This document shows, piece by piece, positions 11,233 through 21,549 of a stretch of 64,000 bases of DNA. This DNA is from Xiphias gladius (lineage: Eukaryota; Chordata; Actinopteri; Istiophoriformes; Xiphiidae). The notes under the pieces are model-generated. The model saw only the letters and a list, made by a program, of their open reading frames with translations. It had not been told where the DNA came from and made no database searches. The stretch's first letter is position 1. Every line of letters starts with the position of its first letter. The position numbers and the translations under genes were made by a program. The stretch lies in NCBI RefSeq assembly GCF_016859285.1, contig NC_053412.1:460501-524500 (forward strand), in the 5' to 3' direction.

Positions 11233-14200
11233 TATTAACACAGATAGAGAGCTCATGAATATTAATGAGGCTGAACAGACTGCAGCAGAACGAAGACGAC
11301 ACAGCAGAGACACCTGAGTTAAAACAGCCACCGCAAAACTGAGTGCAGGGGTTTCATCCGTCACTAGTTCCCATAATACGGAGGCTGTTTGTTTTTGACA
11401 TGCCACGGTACTTCCTGTATGAAGGCTCCATGCAAACAAACTTTTACAAACACTTAAAAAAAAAAGTTTTATTACACTTTAATTACATTGAACACTTAAC
11501 TGCATTTGCAATAAATGGCACTATACCAGTGCACTTGCAAAAAAGTACTGCTGTGCTTTATGCATATGAAAATACAACACAGCACCATTTTCTATTATGA
11601 CAGGCGAGACTGGTTCTTATCCAGTTCAATCCAAAGTTAGAAATCACTGTTACAGATTCTGATTCAGTTTAGTCATTTTGATTTTGATTCTGGCTCAGCT
11701 TGACCCAGTCTTGCGCAGCTGTGTGCAGTCTGATCTGTTTTGATCCAGTTCTGGTCTGGTTCTTACTGTGAAACCTGACCTGTTCCCTGCAGCAGGGGAG
11801 ACTTACTTTATTTTACTGCCGCCTGCTGGTCAAACTGAGCTACTGACACAGTTCCTCTATCATTGTTTTGTACTGTATGTGTTGCCTTTGGTTTCTACAG
11901 TAAGCTGTGTCCTTTCTCATGATCGCATGATTTACTTTTCGTTCAATCTTTTTTCTATTTCTAACCCACGTCACCCTTCCCTCACCTTCTCTCCTTCTTT
12001 CAGAGGTCCAGATTCTTGGACTTTCTCTCTCAGTCTTGCTTTTCAGTTTGTTTCAAGTTTTCAGTTTGGAGGAGAAAGGTAAACATGGATCAAATTAGAC
12101 TAATTTAGACTAGACTAGAAGGAACTAGACTAAACTAGAGTACTCTCCTAGTCACTCCCAACCAGTCTTCGTTATACTCTATTGAATTGAAACTTTACTC
12201 TACCTTAGGACACCTTGGTACTTAAAGTAGTCTCTGCTAGCTTACACTAAAACTCTAAAGAGTTTCCAACTTAAAGTATACTCTATTGATTCCATTAGGC
12301 TAAACTAGACTCTAGTGGGATTATACATGACTCCACCTTGGTTAAACTTGACTCTGCCATGGTAAAATAGACACTACCCGGGGTACACAAGACTTTGGTT
12401 AAACCTGACCTTACCCAGGTAACATGAGATGCTAATGGGGTTAAACTACGCTCGAGCAAGAGTACTCTTTCCTGTGGTAAAACCTGAGTAGTTAAGATCA
12501 AATTTCAAGGCTTAACTAGAATTCAATTCTCTCTACTGGGGTTAAACTTGACTGTCCTATGTTAAACCAGACTGTGCTGGGATTAATTTTGACTTTAATT
12601 CAATTAAAACAGACTCCACTTGGGCTAGACCTGGCTCTGTCAGGTTAAACCACCGTTCACTTGAGTTAAACTTGGGTTAGACTCTAGTGGGTTTGAATTG
12701 TGCTGTAGCGGGGTTTAACCGAACCCTACCAGGCTAGATTTGACTCTACGGCAGTTAAACTGGACCTAACTCTACCAGGTTAAACCAGGCTCTGCAGGGT
12801 TTAAGATGACTCCTTCGCTTTAAACTAGACTCTACTGAGGTTCAATTCTGTCAGGCTGATTTACACTCAACTGGGGTTAAACTTCACTTTGCTGTGGTTT
12901 TGCTCGACCCGGGTAATATAAGATGCTAATTAATTAAAACAAGAATCGGGCAAGACTGTGCTTGAAGTACAAGGTTAAAATAGAATTAAACTACACTTGG
13001 TGTTGCATTCTACTAGTTTAACGCTACCATGTATAACAAGATGTTATTGCTGTTAATCTAGACTCCACTGGGTTCAACCTGATTCTGCAATGTTAAGCTG
13101 CATTTAGCAATTGACAGCTACATTCTGTTGGGGTTAAACTAGACTCTTTTGGGCTATGTTAGACTCTAGTTGTTTTAAAGTCAGCTGTACTTTGGTTTAT
13201 CTCAACCTTACCAGGCTAAAATAGACCCTGAGATAACTGAGGTGAAACTTGATGCTACAGGGTTAAACCTGGCTCCTCCATTTTAAACTAGGCTAGGTTG
13301 CCCTGGTTTTAAATTAGACACTATTACAATTAATCTCTGCTCCATTTGGTTAAACCTGTTATTGCCAGGTTACACTACAGTTGAGTACATTTTAGTAGAC
13401 TTTACTTGAGTTAAACTTGACTCTTTCAGGTAGAGTTTGATTATAGTAGGGTTAAATTCTGCTGTACAGAGGTTCACATTAGCTCTACCTGGCTAGATTA
13501 GACTCCATTACACTTAAACTGGATTTACTTGGGGTGAAACTCGATGCTACCAGTTTAAATCAGACTCTACCAACATGTGGGTTATAGCTTGTTTTGTTTT
13601 GTTTGCTCTCAGTCGTCAGCCTCCTCAGACGAAGACGAGACGTTCATCTTGAACAACACGCGACCTATGACCCCACTTGTCCTGAACCCCGTCCATCTCA
13701 CCTCTTGTTGGAACGCCTTTGCACCCTCATACGAGCCGACAATTGACCTGGAGATGGAACCGACCCCCCGGCTTCCAACACCGGAGGAGAGGATGAGGCA
13801 GCAGGCCGAGGCAGTTCCTGCTGATATTGTTCCTATCAATATAACAGGTAGCGGACTCAACTCAGATCCAGATTCTAATATTAAGGACTCTGGACTCAAC
13901 TTCAACTCGGACATTAAACTCAATATAGACTTCAAAGTATACTCAGACTGGACTCAAGTCAAATTAGAGACATGACTTGAATTTAAAACTTAACTCAGAC
14001 TTAAGATTCATCTTGGACCTGACACTTGACTCAGACTCAAGATTCAACTGAGATTTGACTCAGACCTGAGATTTGACATAGGCTTGGGACTAAAATTGGA
14101 CTTGGAAATACATTAGATCTGGAGTTGGGATTTACTCTGATTTCAAACTCATCTTGAATTTATGAATAAACTAGGATTTGAGACTTGACTTTGACTTAAG

Positions 14201-17200
14201 CTTTAACTCGCTTTGTCTTCAACCGGGACCTTAAACTTGACTCAGACTTGAAACTCAACTCTGACACAGGACAAAATTCAGATTTGGGGATAAATTTGGT
14301 GAAAGTAAATAGATTTTACAAATCCACTAAATAAGAAGGTTTTTCTCATATCTTTCACACTTGAGGTGAGAGTTTTGATCGTCAGGCTAGTTTTCGAAGA
14401 ATGGTTTCCAATGCTGACTCATTATCCCGGCGACCACGAAACCTGAGCCGCCGCAAGACAGTTACTGGGATACCTGATGATGTCAATCGGAAGCTGGGTA
14501 TAAACTCCACCCATTCATTCTCACAACCATTAGTCAATCACTTTATCAATCACTCTATCACTTAATGTATAAATCAGTTGAGCCACCTCTCTTTCATTAC
14601 AAAGATTTATCTTCTCTTCCTTTATTGTCTCTGTGTTTAACTTCTGTCTGTCCAGACTCGCCTTCGGTCTCTTTGGTTCTTCCCGGCCAGTTCTCCACCG
14701 TGGGTCGACCTGCCTCCTCCTCCTGCGCATCCAGGCACCAACAGAAGAACAGAGAGGAGGAGGTGGAGAAGAGGGAGATGGGAGAAATCAGAAGGAAGGA
14801 GGGGCCGTCATCAGTAAGGAGGATCCGAGCCCCAAAGGGAGAGGGGATTTCCAGTCTCATGGCCTCCCTTACTTCCTCCCCACGTGTCAACTCCTGTAAC
14901 AACCAGTCACAGGATCTACAGGATTTCCCCAGTGACCTCCGGCCCTTGCTGCCCTTCGACCCCACATCCAGAGTCATCCCACAGTCTCCTATCTCCTCCT
15001 CCTGTTCCTTTCCTTCCTCCCCCCTTCCCTCCTCCCTTCCCAGCACCCCTAGCCATGCCCTGCAACCAGAGTGGTCTTACCCCAGCGATAAGCCGCTGAA
15101 TGAGGCTGCCCATCCTCACAGTTCCCTTTCCTCCTCCCACTACCTGTCATCTTCCTCCATCACAGACTCAGAGTCTCAGTTCAGCTACCAGGCTCTGGAT
15201 GACCAGATTACCTCCCAGCAGGAGGCTCAGTGGTCCCACGATGGTGGTTCCTACAATGGGGAGAAATGGAGCTACCAGCCCCTTTCCCCCAGCTCCAGTG
15301 TTCACAGTGGTCAGACTGGGGGTGACTGGAACGGCATCACCCAGGAGACGAGATGTGTTTCTGGCGAAGGTTGGAGCTGCGAGCCCCTCCTCTCCTCCGG
15401 TCGCTCCTCCCCAGCTTATGCTGACAGCAGCTCCCAGCGCTTAGAGAAACTTTCCTCTCCCATGCTAAATGGGGAAAAAAGAAAGTCCAAAAATTACTCT
15501 CACACCGTCACCCGCAGCATCTCCCTCAGGAAGTCCAAGCGTCCGCCTCCTCCACCGTTACGCTTTGACTCTCTGAAGCGCCGGCCAGGTCGTAGCAAAT
15601 CCTTCCGGTCCTCCTCCAGTTCTCGTCAGGAGCACAGCCCCCGCCTGGAGCGCACCACCCAGCAGACACCCACTGCATCTCCCCAGACCTTCCATGACCC
15701 CTGGGTTCCCCGAAGTAACACCAAAAGACGCCAGAGTGGGCTAAACTGCGGGACAGTCACAACCTTTGAACCCTTAAACCTAGACTTCCAGGCAGCAACC
15801 TCTGCTGACTGCTGTCCCTCCAAGCACCTACCGCCAGGCCCCGGCCACTCTCATGCCCACATCCTCACCCCTGGATCTCCAGTTTCAGAGGAGGAGGGGC
15901 TGCAGTTTACTATCAACCCCAAACCCGCTGCCTGTTCCATGGCTGGGTTGCAGCGCCTTGCTTCGCCCTCTAGTGGCTACTCCAGCCAGTCTAACACCCC
16001 CATTCCTGGCACTCCGGTGGCTTCCCCCCTCAACCCATCATCCCCTCTCACAGCAAGCCCTGGAGCCTTCTCCCTCCCCCCGACATCCCCCTTCTCCTCT
16101 TCACACTCGTCCGCCTTCCCCCTGTCCCTTGCTGTCTCCTCTCTGCCCAGGACAAGGTCTCGGGGTGAAGGGAGGCCAAAGCCACCAGTGCCAGAAAGGA
16201 AGTCATCACTCTTCTCCTCCCTCTCCTCCTCATTTTCCTCCTCCTCATCCCTCTCCTCCTGCACTTCCTCAGACTCCTCTGCCAAGCATCCTCTTTTCCC
16301 TGCTCCCCCTCCACCTTCTCCTCTACCAGAATGTTCCTCTCTTTCACCTCCTGTCTTCTACTCCCCTATCCGTGAGTCTCCTCCTCCCGCTCCTCCTCTT
16401 CTCCATTCCTGCCTTCCTGCTCCTCGTTCTTTCACCAAACTCTCTGCTGCTCATTCTCCTCCACCCTCATCTCTCCCTCCTCCCCCTCCCCCTCCTCCCC
16501 CACCACCTCCTCCTCTCCCACCTTCATCCCTCCCCACTCTTCCTCCTCTTCCCCCTTCCTCCCGGCCTCCTCCTCCACCCTATTCCTACGCGGTCAGGCA
16601 GATCTCCCATAATGCTCTGGTTTCCACAATGTCATCATCAAACAACTTCTCTCCTCCACCAACTTCCCCACCTCTTCACCCATCTTCTCCTCTTCCCTCC
16701 CCTTCAGAACTCCTACAACTGCCAATCACTGACCTTCCTCCTCCACCACCACCACCACCACCACCCCCTCTTCCTCCCCTGCCTACCCTCCACACATCCC
16801 CTGCCACCTCGCTCCCCCCAGCAATCCTTGGCAGTTCTCCAAACCGTTGCTCTAAAGTGGCCCCACGCCCCTGCCCCCTGGTCACTGCCCAAGCTTTGCA
16901 AGGTGTCAAGCTTCGCTCCGTCAAGAACCAGGAAGGCCTGCTCAGTAGCATCGTGGTGGCTAATGCTACATCTGCTGATGCTACAGTCCACATCCAAGCC
17001 GGCACACTGACAGCTAATTCTAACCAGGCTTATACTAACCAACTAAGCAATGAAGGTAATCCAGACAATTCTGTGTTGGCTAATATTAATCTTAATGGCC
17101 TGGCCAACAATGATGTTAAGATAGCTGGAACTGGATCACAAAATGCTATCTGTTATCTTGGTAGCAATGAAGCTAACATAACTAGTTCTTTAAGGGGTAA

Positions 17201-20200
17201 TGCTAGTCTTCCTAGCCCAGCCAACACTGTTGCAACGAAACCTATACATAAATTAGATCATGATTTCTGCTACCTAACAAAAAGTGAAATGAGCAAACCC
17301 AGCAATAATTCAGATTTAGCTAATCTTCAGAGACTACAAGGTATTGTTCCTAGCTTGGCTAACCAGAAAAGCTCTGGGCCTCAGGTTACCAATCCACAAG
17401 ATATCCAGTCCAATGAAAGAGAGATGAAAGATTCAGACATGTATGCTACACTGGCAAACAATCGAGTCTCCTGTCCTGATAGTCCCTGGGTGAAAATGTC
17501 TTATGATACTGACAAAAAACACATCAACACAATCATCCAACCTCCTTCTTTCCAACAAGAACAGGTCAAAGAGACAATGTTAGCAGATGCTAAGCTAAAT
17601 GACCCTGCAGAGAAACAGGGAAACACTGATGATGTTTGGCACATAGATTCTTCATACTGGACCCTGCCGCAAACAAAAGAAGAGCCTCACAGAGAAAGCA
17701 AAACAATACTATCAGAGAGCAAAGATGAATTAGACACAAATGACAAGAATAATCGCTCCCTGGAGAAGCCTGTCCTTCCAAAGAAGCCCGATCTTTGCAT
17801 TCTGGGTCTCATGGCCTCTCCTGAGGCTAGACAAGAACCAGGTGGGCGGCAGAGCAGTGGACAAATAACATCGCCTTCTTCTGGGCTCAACAACCAATCA
17901 AAGCTTCCGTCTGATTCCTCCTGCACAAGTTTACAGACACATCTGACCCATGGCAATCCTTCACCAAAGCACTTGACATGCACCACTATTGAGAAAATGA
18001 CAGCTCCTGACAAATCACTGACACACACAATTTTACCTGCACACTCAGTGACCGCTGCTTCTTTGCCGGTTAACACAACACCTGCTGACATCACCACAAA
18101 CTCACCTGCCAGCTCCCCTCAGAGGCAGAAGCCACCAATTTTGCACAAGAAGCCAGATCTCTCATTGACCTCACCCAGAAAAACAAAACCACTCTTTGCA
18201 ACTAAAAATGCAGGGGAGGCACCTGAAGGCACCTCCGGGACCTGTAGCATCCTGGAGATCACTGATGTTTCGCGAACACAGAGCACCACAGGAATCAGTA
18301 CCTCAGTCTCTAGAAACACTTTCAGTGGGACCATGGGTGCTTTTGAGGACTGTGGTACATCAGGAGCCTGGAGCACCATTGAGAGTAGCACCTTAAGAAC
18401 CTCGGAGACCTCTAGCACATTAGGGAACTCAGGGGCTCGCGGAGCTGTTTATACCCGAACAGGTAGCACCCAAATTGTAGCAACAGACCCATGTTGTGCT
18501 GGGACCATGAGGACAAGACTCCATAAGGATGATGAGAAAACATTTCATAAGAGGATGATGCGGTCATCGTTGGTTGAAGATGAAGAGGAAAATGAAAAGG
18601 AGAAGGTGGAAGAGAAAGGAATAAAGACAACGATGATGATGATGACATCCGCCACAAAGAAAAAAGGCAAAGCAAGGAAGAGGAGGAAGAGGAGGGCGGG
18701 CAGACAACTGCTTATGATGTCTACAAGAATGGAGCCCTCCCCCTCTTCGTCATCGTCGTTGTCATCGTCGTCATCATCATCATCTTCATCCTCATCTGAA
18801 GATGAGCGAGATGTGGTAAAAGAGAGAAAAATGCAAACAAGTGAGAGAGTGAGGATGATGAAATTGTGTGAACAAGAGACCAGTGACTCTGAAAGCTCCT
18901 GCACTCTGATTGGTCAGAGCAGGTATTCCCTCAGCAGCGCGCTGTCCACTGACAGCCTGCAGGGGGAGCTGTCGCTTCCGGACCTCCTGATACAGGAACC
19001 AGAGGAGGGTGAAGAGGAGGAGAGGACCAAGGAGGATGCAAAGGAAGTCGGGCGACCTCCAGGTGGTAAGTTCGGTTTACTACAGTCACTCTTAAACTCA
19101 GAACCCTCTGCGTTTAAAGATTTTTTCAGGCAGTCATGTTGGACTGATTCTGGCTGAGTGTTGGCACATTCAGCTGCATTTTGGTGTGGCATGTGCCCTG
19201 GCACACACAGTAACAACTAAATTAGAGTTTTCTGCAAAGCTCTTCTGCTCATTGCGTCCAATCGAATACCATAACCATTCACTTAAAACTGAGACTAAAA
19301 TCTGTGCATGAATTGGGCCATTGCTAGGCTCTACAGAGTACCGACATACCTACTGTGCAAAGTAAAGTATGAGGTCTAGTTCAGCAAAAAAGCAGCTGAG
19401 TGAGAGCTTAGATTTCCGCTCGTGTCTGCAAAATCTTGCCTACCAATGATCTGTGCAGAGTCCGGCAAATGTCAAGATTAAACTGAATAACTTTTAGTGT
19501 TTTGTATTACAAATTATAAATTTAAACCCTGAAGTTAATGATTTACGTCCCTACATACTGCATGTGCTGCTATGCAGGTTGTGAGTTTAGAGCACAGGCA
19601 CCTATTTTTATTCAAATTCTAGGAAGACTAAAAGTACATAATAAGTAAAACTGAATACTGTAAGCTGCTGCTGTCACAACACTACTTTACATCCAGTTTT
19701 AACTCTCCCTCTTTGTTTTTTGTTCAGCTGATCTGTTCGTCAGTGTTTCGGCAGATCAGATGTTTGTCTCCGGTCGACCGCGAACCACAGAGGATCTGTT
19801 CGCTGTCATTCACAGGTAGGAACACACAGACACAAACTGCTCACTTTTACTCTGCCAACCCATCAACCGCGTTCTCACGAGTCTGCTTGATTCCTCCCTC
19901 TGCCGCTGTGGAGCAGTGCAGTATGGGAAGGCACAGCATGAATTTGGCTGCAGGTAAAGCTGTGACGGGTCACTAAATGTGTAGTAAATGGAGTTAAGGT
20001 CTTCACCCTAGATAGTTTTAACTAGATGAATTACTGCCAATATCCAGTTATTTGCTTAGTTTTTTTCCATGTCTAGTACCTGTCCCTTCCTCCTTCTTTG
20101 TTCCCCAAATAGGAAGCTTATTAATTTCTTGCTCTCTAAAAAACTTCTAGTCCCCTTGTTACCTAACCTGAAATCGTCTGTTGTCTTTGTCTCCCAACTA

Positions 20201-21273
20201 GAAAGCTTCCTTCTTGCTCTGTAAATAAGTTGCTTGCTCTCTGATTAGGGTGCTTCTTGTCTTCTTTTAAGTAATTGGGAACTTCCTACCAAAGACCTTC
20301 CTTCTTGTTTGAGCCCAAAAGTGGAAATTTCCATACAAATGTTACCCTGCACTTTCAAAAATCTTGACCTTTTGTTTTGAATTTTTCTTTGTTGCCACCC
20401 AGTAGTTTTGTTTTTTGACTTCCATAGAAGAAAGATCCAAAAGTGTTTGGTAAGTGAGTGCCTTTCTCAGGACCACTTCGACACGACCTTTGATGGTCTC
20501 CTTACAGGACAGCACAAGAATGTGACTGGTCTTTTTCTGCTTGTCTCAGGTCTAAGAAGAAGATGCTAGGAAGAAGGGATTCAGAAGAGGATCGATATCG
20601 CATCTCATCTTCCTATTCCTCCTCCTCCCACCCGATGACTCCCACTGACCCCCTTCCCCGCCTGATGCGACCTGCAGCCCTCAGAAATCCAAGGTCAGCA
20701 AGAAGTGAGAGCTTTAAGGCTCTCCTCCTGAGGAAGGGGAGTCGGTCTGATTCGTGTTCGCGAATCTCAGCTGTTGAGCGGCTTCGCAAAGTTGCTTCTC
20801 CTACAACCACTACCGACCACCAGGGTGCGCTGTCACTGCCACACCCACCAGGCCAACCCCAAGTCAAACCCAGAAGCCTGTCCCGTACCTCAGACACACA
20901 TGACATCAATGCCCACCTGACTCTGGACATACCAGCGTCTCCCATGTCTGACTGCAGTCAGAACTTCTCTGTCATTTTGGGTTTGAGGCAAAGGGATCTG
21001 ACGCATAATCACCTCCTCTTCACCTCCTCCCCCTCTACCTTCTCCTTCCTCCCCTCCTCCTCCTCCTCCATGCGACCTCGCTCTCTCACTCCTCCCTGCT
21101 CTGGCAGCCGACGCTTTGCTGCTCGCTGCCGTCTTTTCGCTACCCCCATGACCGCCATCTTTGAAGGGGAAGATGAGGAGGAAGACGAAGATGATGAGGT
21201 CTTTGTTGAGTCACCAGGAACCCGTTTGGGAACCGAAGGAGAATTGAGCCAGCGATTGGTTGAGACTTCTTGA
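6236..21273 (+). CDS. NHS-family actin-remodelling regulator (NHS/NHSL1-like), whole gene
   Basis: Predicted coding exons: 6236-6293, 8929-9036 (or from 8926), 13620-13847, 14366-14497, 14656-19065, 19728-19815 and 20550-21273. All have GT/AG borders and the phases join, giving about 1915 codons. NHS-family proteins act at cell edges and junctions on actin remodelling and lamellipodia through WAVE/Abi interaction. Family landmarks seen: the DSKWSVHYTT block (exon 2), TPEERMRQQAEAVPADIVPI (exon 3), FDRQASFRR and RRKTVTGIPDDV (exon 4), SRSISLRKSKRPPPPP-type and SPSSGYSSQSNTP blocks (near residues 462 and 612), KPPVPERKSSL (about 684), two proline runs, and the C-terminal RPRTTEDLFAVIHRSKKKML and SFKALLLRKGSRSDS blocks (about 1660 and 1727). 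The short first exon lacks the N-terminal WAVE-homology domain of the long isoforms, whose exon should lie upstream. A family segment of about 45 residues between exons 2 and 3 is not found. The paralogue (nhs, nhsl1 or other) is not fixed, so no symbol is given. Confidence 0.92.
6560..7900. repeat. Degenerate minisatellite in NHS-family intron 1 ('ctcaaggacc' family, forward)
   Basis: More than 40 imperfect copies of a 20-35 base unit near 'ctcaaggacctctggaacc' or 'acctcctcaaggacc' fill 1.3 kb. Apparent ORFs of 60-115 codons on the minus strand (for example 7427-7774) are repeat artefacts. Reverse-complement relatives occur at 24.5, 28 and 55.9 kb, and a same-strand relative at 57.1 kb. Confidence 0.85.
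7901..8696. other. NHS-family intron 1, remainder
   Basis: AT-rich intron sequence between the minisatellite and a (GT)n tract. No exon or named repeat recognised. Confidence 0.5.
8697..8770. repeat. (GT)n microsatellite
   Basis: 74 bases of near-perfect GT repeat with one GC interruption, about 155 bases upstream of exon 2 of the NHS-family gene. Confidence 0.97.
8929..9036 (+). CDS. NHS-family exon 2
   Basis: Two in-frame acceptors (…gcag/cag/ggg) give starts at 8926 or 8929, a NAGNAG-type site. The exon encodes DRDSKWSVHYTTQKPQQG and then a GKRRCGSADDLH block equivalent to the family's SKWTVHYTT…VEDLH segment. Donor gtgaga at 9037. It enters and leaves in phase 1. Confidence 0.88.
9037..10597. 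other. NHS-family intron 2, first part
   Basis: AT-rich intron. A short stretch near 9634-9690 ('ttctgctgcttatccaggtc') resembles the end of a common teleost SINE/LINE tail. A polypyrimidine run near 10005-10035 is followed by cag/caacatctg/gtgagg, which could be a cryptic microexon, but nothing supports its use. Confidence 0.4.
10598..10675. repeat. (CA)n microsatellite
   Basis: 78 bases of uninterrupted CA repeat within NHS-family intron 2. Confidence 0.98.
11038..11175 (+). promoter_or_regulatory. GC-rich island in NHS-family intron 2: internal promoter or exon candidate
   Basis: A GC-rich block stands out from AT-rich intron. It carries a GC-box-like ccacgccccgcctccc and a consensus CCAAT box in ctggaccaatcagaagg (about 11133-11149). 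It is also open in the frame following the acceptor-like tgtgtgtag/cg, encoding about 45 residues without family similarity, with only weak donors (gttaga near 11188). It could be an internal promoter or the exon missing between exons 2 and 3; the sequence does not decide. Confidence 0.3.
11194..11225. repeat. (CA)n microsatellite with nearby (ATGT)n
   Basis: A CA repeat at 11194-11225, with an ATGT/GT tract at about 11000-11036 on the other side of the GC-rich island. Confidence 0.9.
11226..12079. other. NHS-family intron 2, middle part
   Basis: Contains an AT-rich stretch (11440-11600), a short degenerate 'tctgattcagtttgatcc' repeat (about 11655-11765) and a pyrimidine-rich segment (11950-12010). 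No exon is recognised. Confidence 0.45.
12080..13570. repeat. Degenerate minisatellite in NHS-family intron 2 ('gttaaactagactct' family)
   Basis: About 1.5 kb of imperfect 20-35 base copies built from 'gttaaactagactctac' and 'ggggttaaacttgactct'. Heavy divergence and no ORF. The array ends just before exon 3. Confidence 0.85.
13620..13847 (+). CDS. NHS-family exon 3
   Basis: Encodes SSDEDETFILNNTRPMTP followed by the conserved TPEERMRQQAEAVPADIVPI motif and INITG; donor gtagcg at 13848. Acceptor after 13619 (cag/cc) is frame-compatible with exon 2. An acceptor after 13612 would need a different upstream exon. The 5' part corresponds to the SSSEEERF…RRPKTP segment of NHSL1. Confidence 0.88.
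13850..14300. repeat. Degenerate repeat in NHS-family intron 3 ('gactcagacttgag' family)
   Basis: Imperfect copies of 'aactcagacttgagatt' and 'gactcaagattcaact' begin within a few bases of the exon 3 donor and occupy most of the 518-base intron. The open frame continuing past the donor to 13975 is repeat-derived readthrough. Confidence 0.75.
14366..14497 (+). CDS. NHS-family exon 4
   Basis: Acceptor ttgag/gtgag. Encodes GESFDRQASFRRMVSNADSL and then SRRPRNLSRRKTVTGIPDDV, closely matching the family's FDRQASLRRS…RRRKTITGVPDN block. Donor gtataa at 14498. Phase 1 in and out; 132 bases. Confidence 0.9.
14656..19065 (+). CDS. NHS-family giant exon 5
   Basis: A 4410-base uninterrupted coding exon (acceptor tccag/ac, donor gtaagt at 19066) with about 1470 residues. 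In order: a Ser-rich N-terminal part, the basic RSISLRKSKRPPPPPL block (15510-15560), SPSSGYSSQSNTP (about 15966), PKPPVPERKSSL (about 16180), proline runs at about 16480-16560 and 16735-16790 that could bind SH3/EVH1/WW partners, an Asn/Ala-rich stretch (16960-17400), a Ser/Thr-rich stretch (18190-18480), a Lys/Arg cluster (18655-18705) and a serine run (about 18740-18800). Most family paralogues share one long penultimate exon like this. The middle third looks poorly conserved and partly repeat-like. Confidence 0.92.
18740..18801 (+). repeat. Serine-coding trinucleotide repeat in NHS-family exon 5
   Basis: An imperfect (TCN)n run, mostly tca/tcg/tcc, encodes an almost pure serine tract followed by EDERD. 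It is preceded by Lys/Arg-rich sequence. Likely length-polymorphic and disordered. Confidence 0.9.
19066..19727. other. NHS-family intron 5
   Basis: The 662-base intron opens with gtaagt and ends tgttcag. The reading frame continues to a stop at 19155-19157, so intron retention would truncate the protein before the conserved C-terminal blocks. No repeat is recognised. Confidence 0.75.
19728..19815 (+). CDS. NHS-family exon 6
   Basis: Acceptor tgttcag/ct, donor gtagga at 19816; 88 bases, phase 1 in and phase 2 out. Encodes ADLFVSVSADQMFVSGRPRT then TEDLFAVIH, the strongly conserved C-terminal NHS-family RPRTTEDLF block. Confidence 0.92.
19816..20549. other. NHS-family intron 6
   Basis: Pyrimidine-rich intron with loose repeats of 'cttccttcttgctctgtaa' type at about 20085-20310. 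No exon seen. Confidence 0.7.
20550..21273 (+). CDS. NHS-family exon 7 (last coding exon)
   Basis: Acceptor gtctcag/g completes RSKKKMLGRRDSEED, then SHPMTPTDP, SESFKALLLRKGSRSDS, ISAVERLRK and the C-terminal ATPMTAIFEGEDEEEDEDDE acidic block, equivalent to SSPMTVISEGEGE in NHSL1. Stop TGA at 21271-21273. Confidence 0.92.
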
Positions 21274-21525
21274 TGGAAAGGCCAAGTTTATAGATGCAGC
21301 TGCAACGTCGAATTGGCTTCTGCCCCTCTTCAAATTCCGTTGGTAGAGATCCCAGAAAAACGTACCCGGATGTGATGTCTGGGTCTCCTACAGATCCTTA
21401 TCATGTTTACAGCTGTCCAGCAACACGTTTACCTTCAGCAAATTGAACTGGACTGAACTGGATTGGACTGACTCGCAGCCTGAAGCGTTTAATTGAATGT
21501 ACTGAAGCACACTTGGCAACTCTCT

Positions 21526-21531
21526 AATAAA
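21526..21531 (+). terminator. Poly(A) signal of the NHS-family gene
   Basis: AATAAA 253 bases after the stop codon, followed by a GT-rich element (gtacgtgtctc). It is the first canonical signal downstream of the stop. Confidence 0.75.
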
Positions 21532-21549
21532 GTACGTGTCTCTAGTAGC

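Noticed and set aside
13848..13975. Extension of NHS exon 3 to a stop at 13975
   Set aside because: The extra residues follow a degenerate intronic repeat, and splicing at 13848 recovers the conserved GESFDRQASF junction.
14597..18904. Many minus-strand and shifted frames within the giant NHS exon
   Set aside because: They are shadows of the main frame in C/T-rich, low-complexity coding DNA.
18903..18917. Inverted CCAAT box (ctctgattggtcaga) as a promoter element
   Set aside because: It lies in the NHS coding frame and has no accompanying promoter features.
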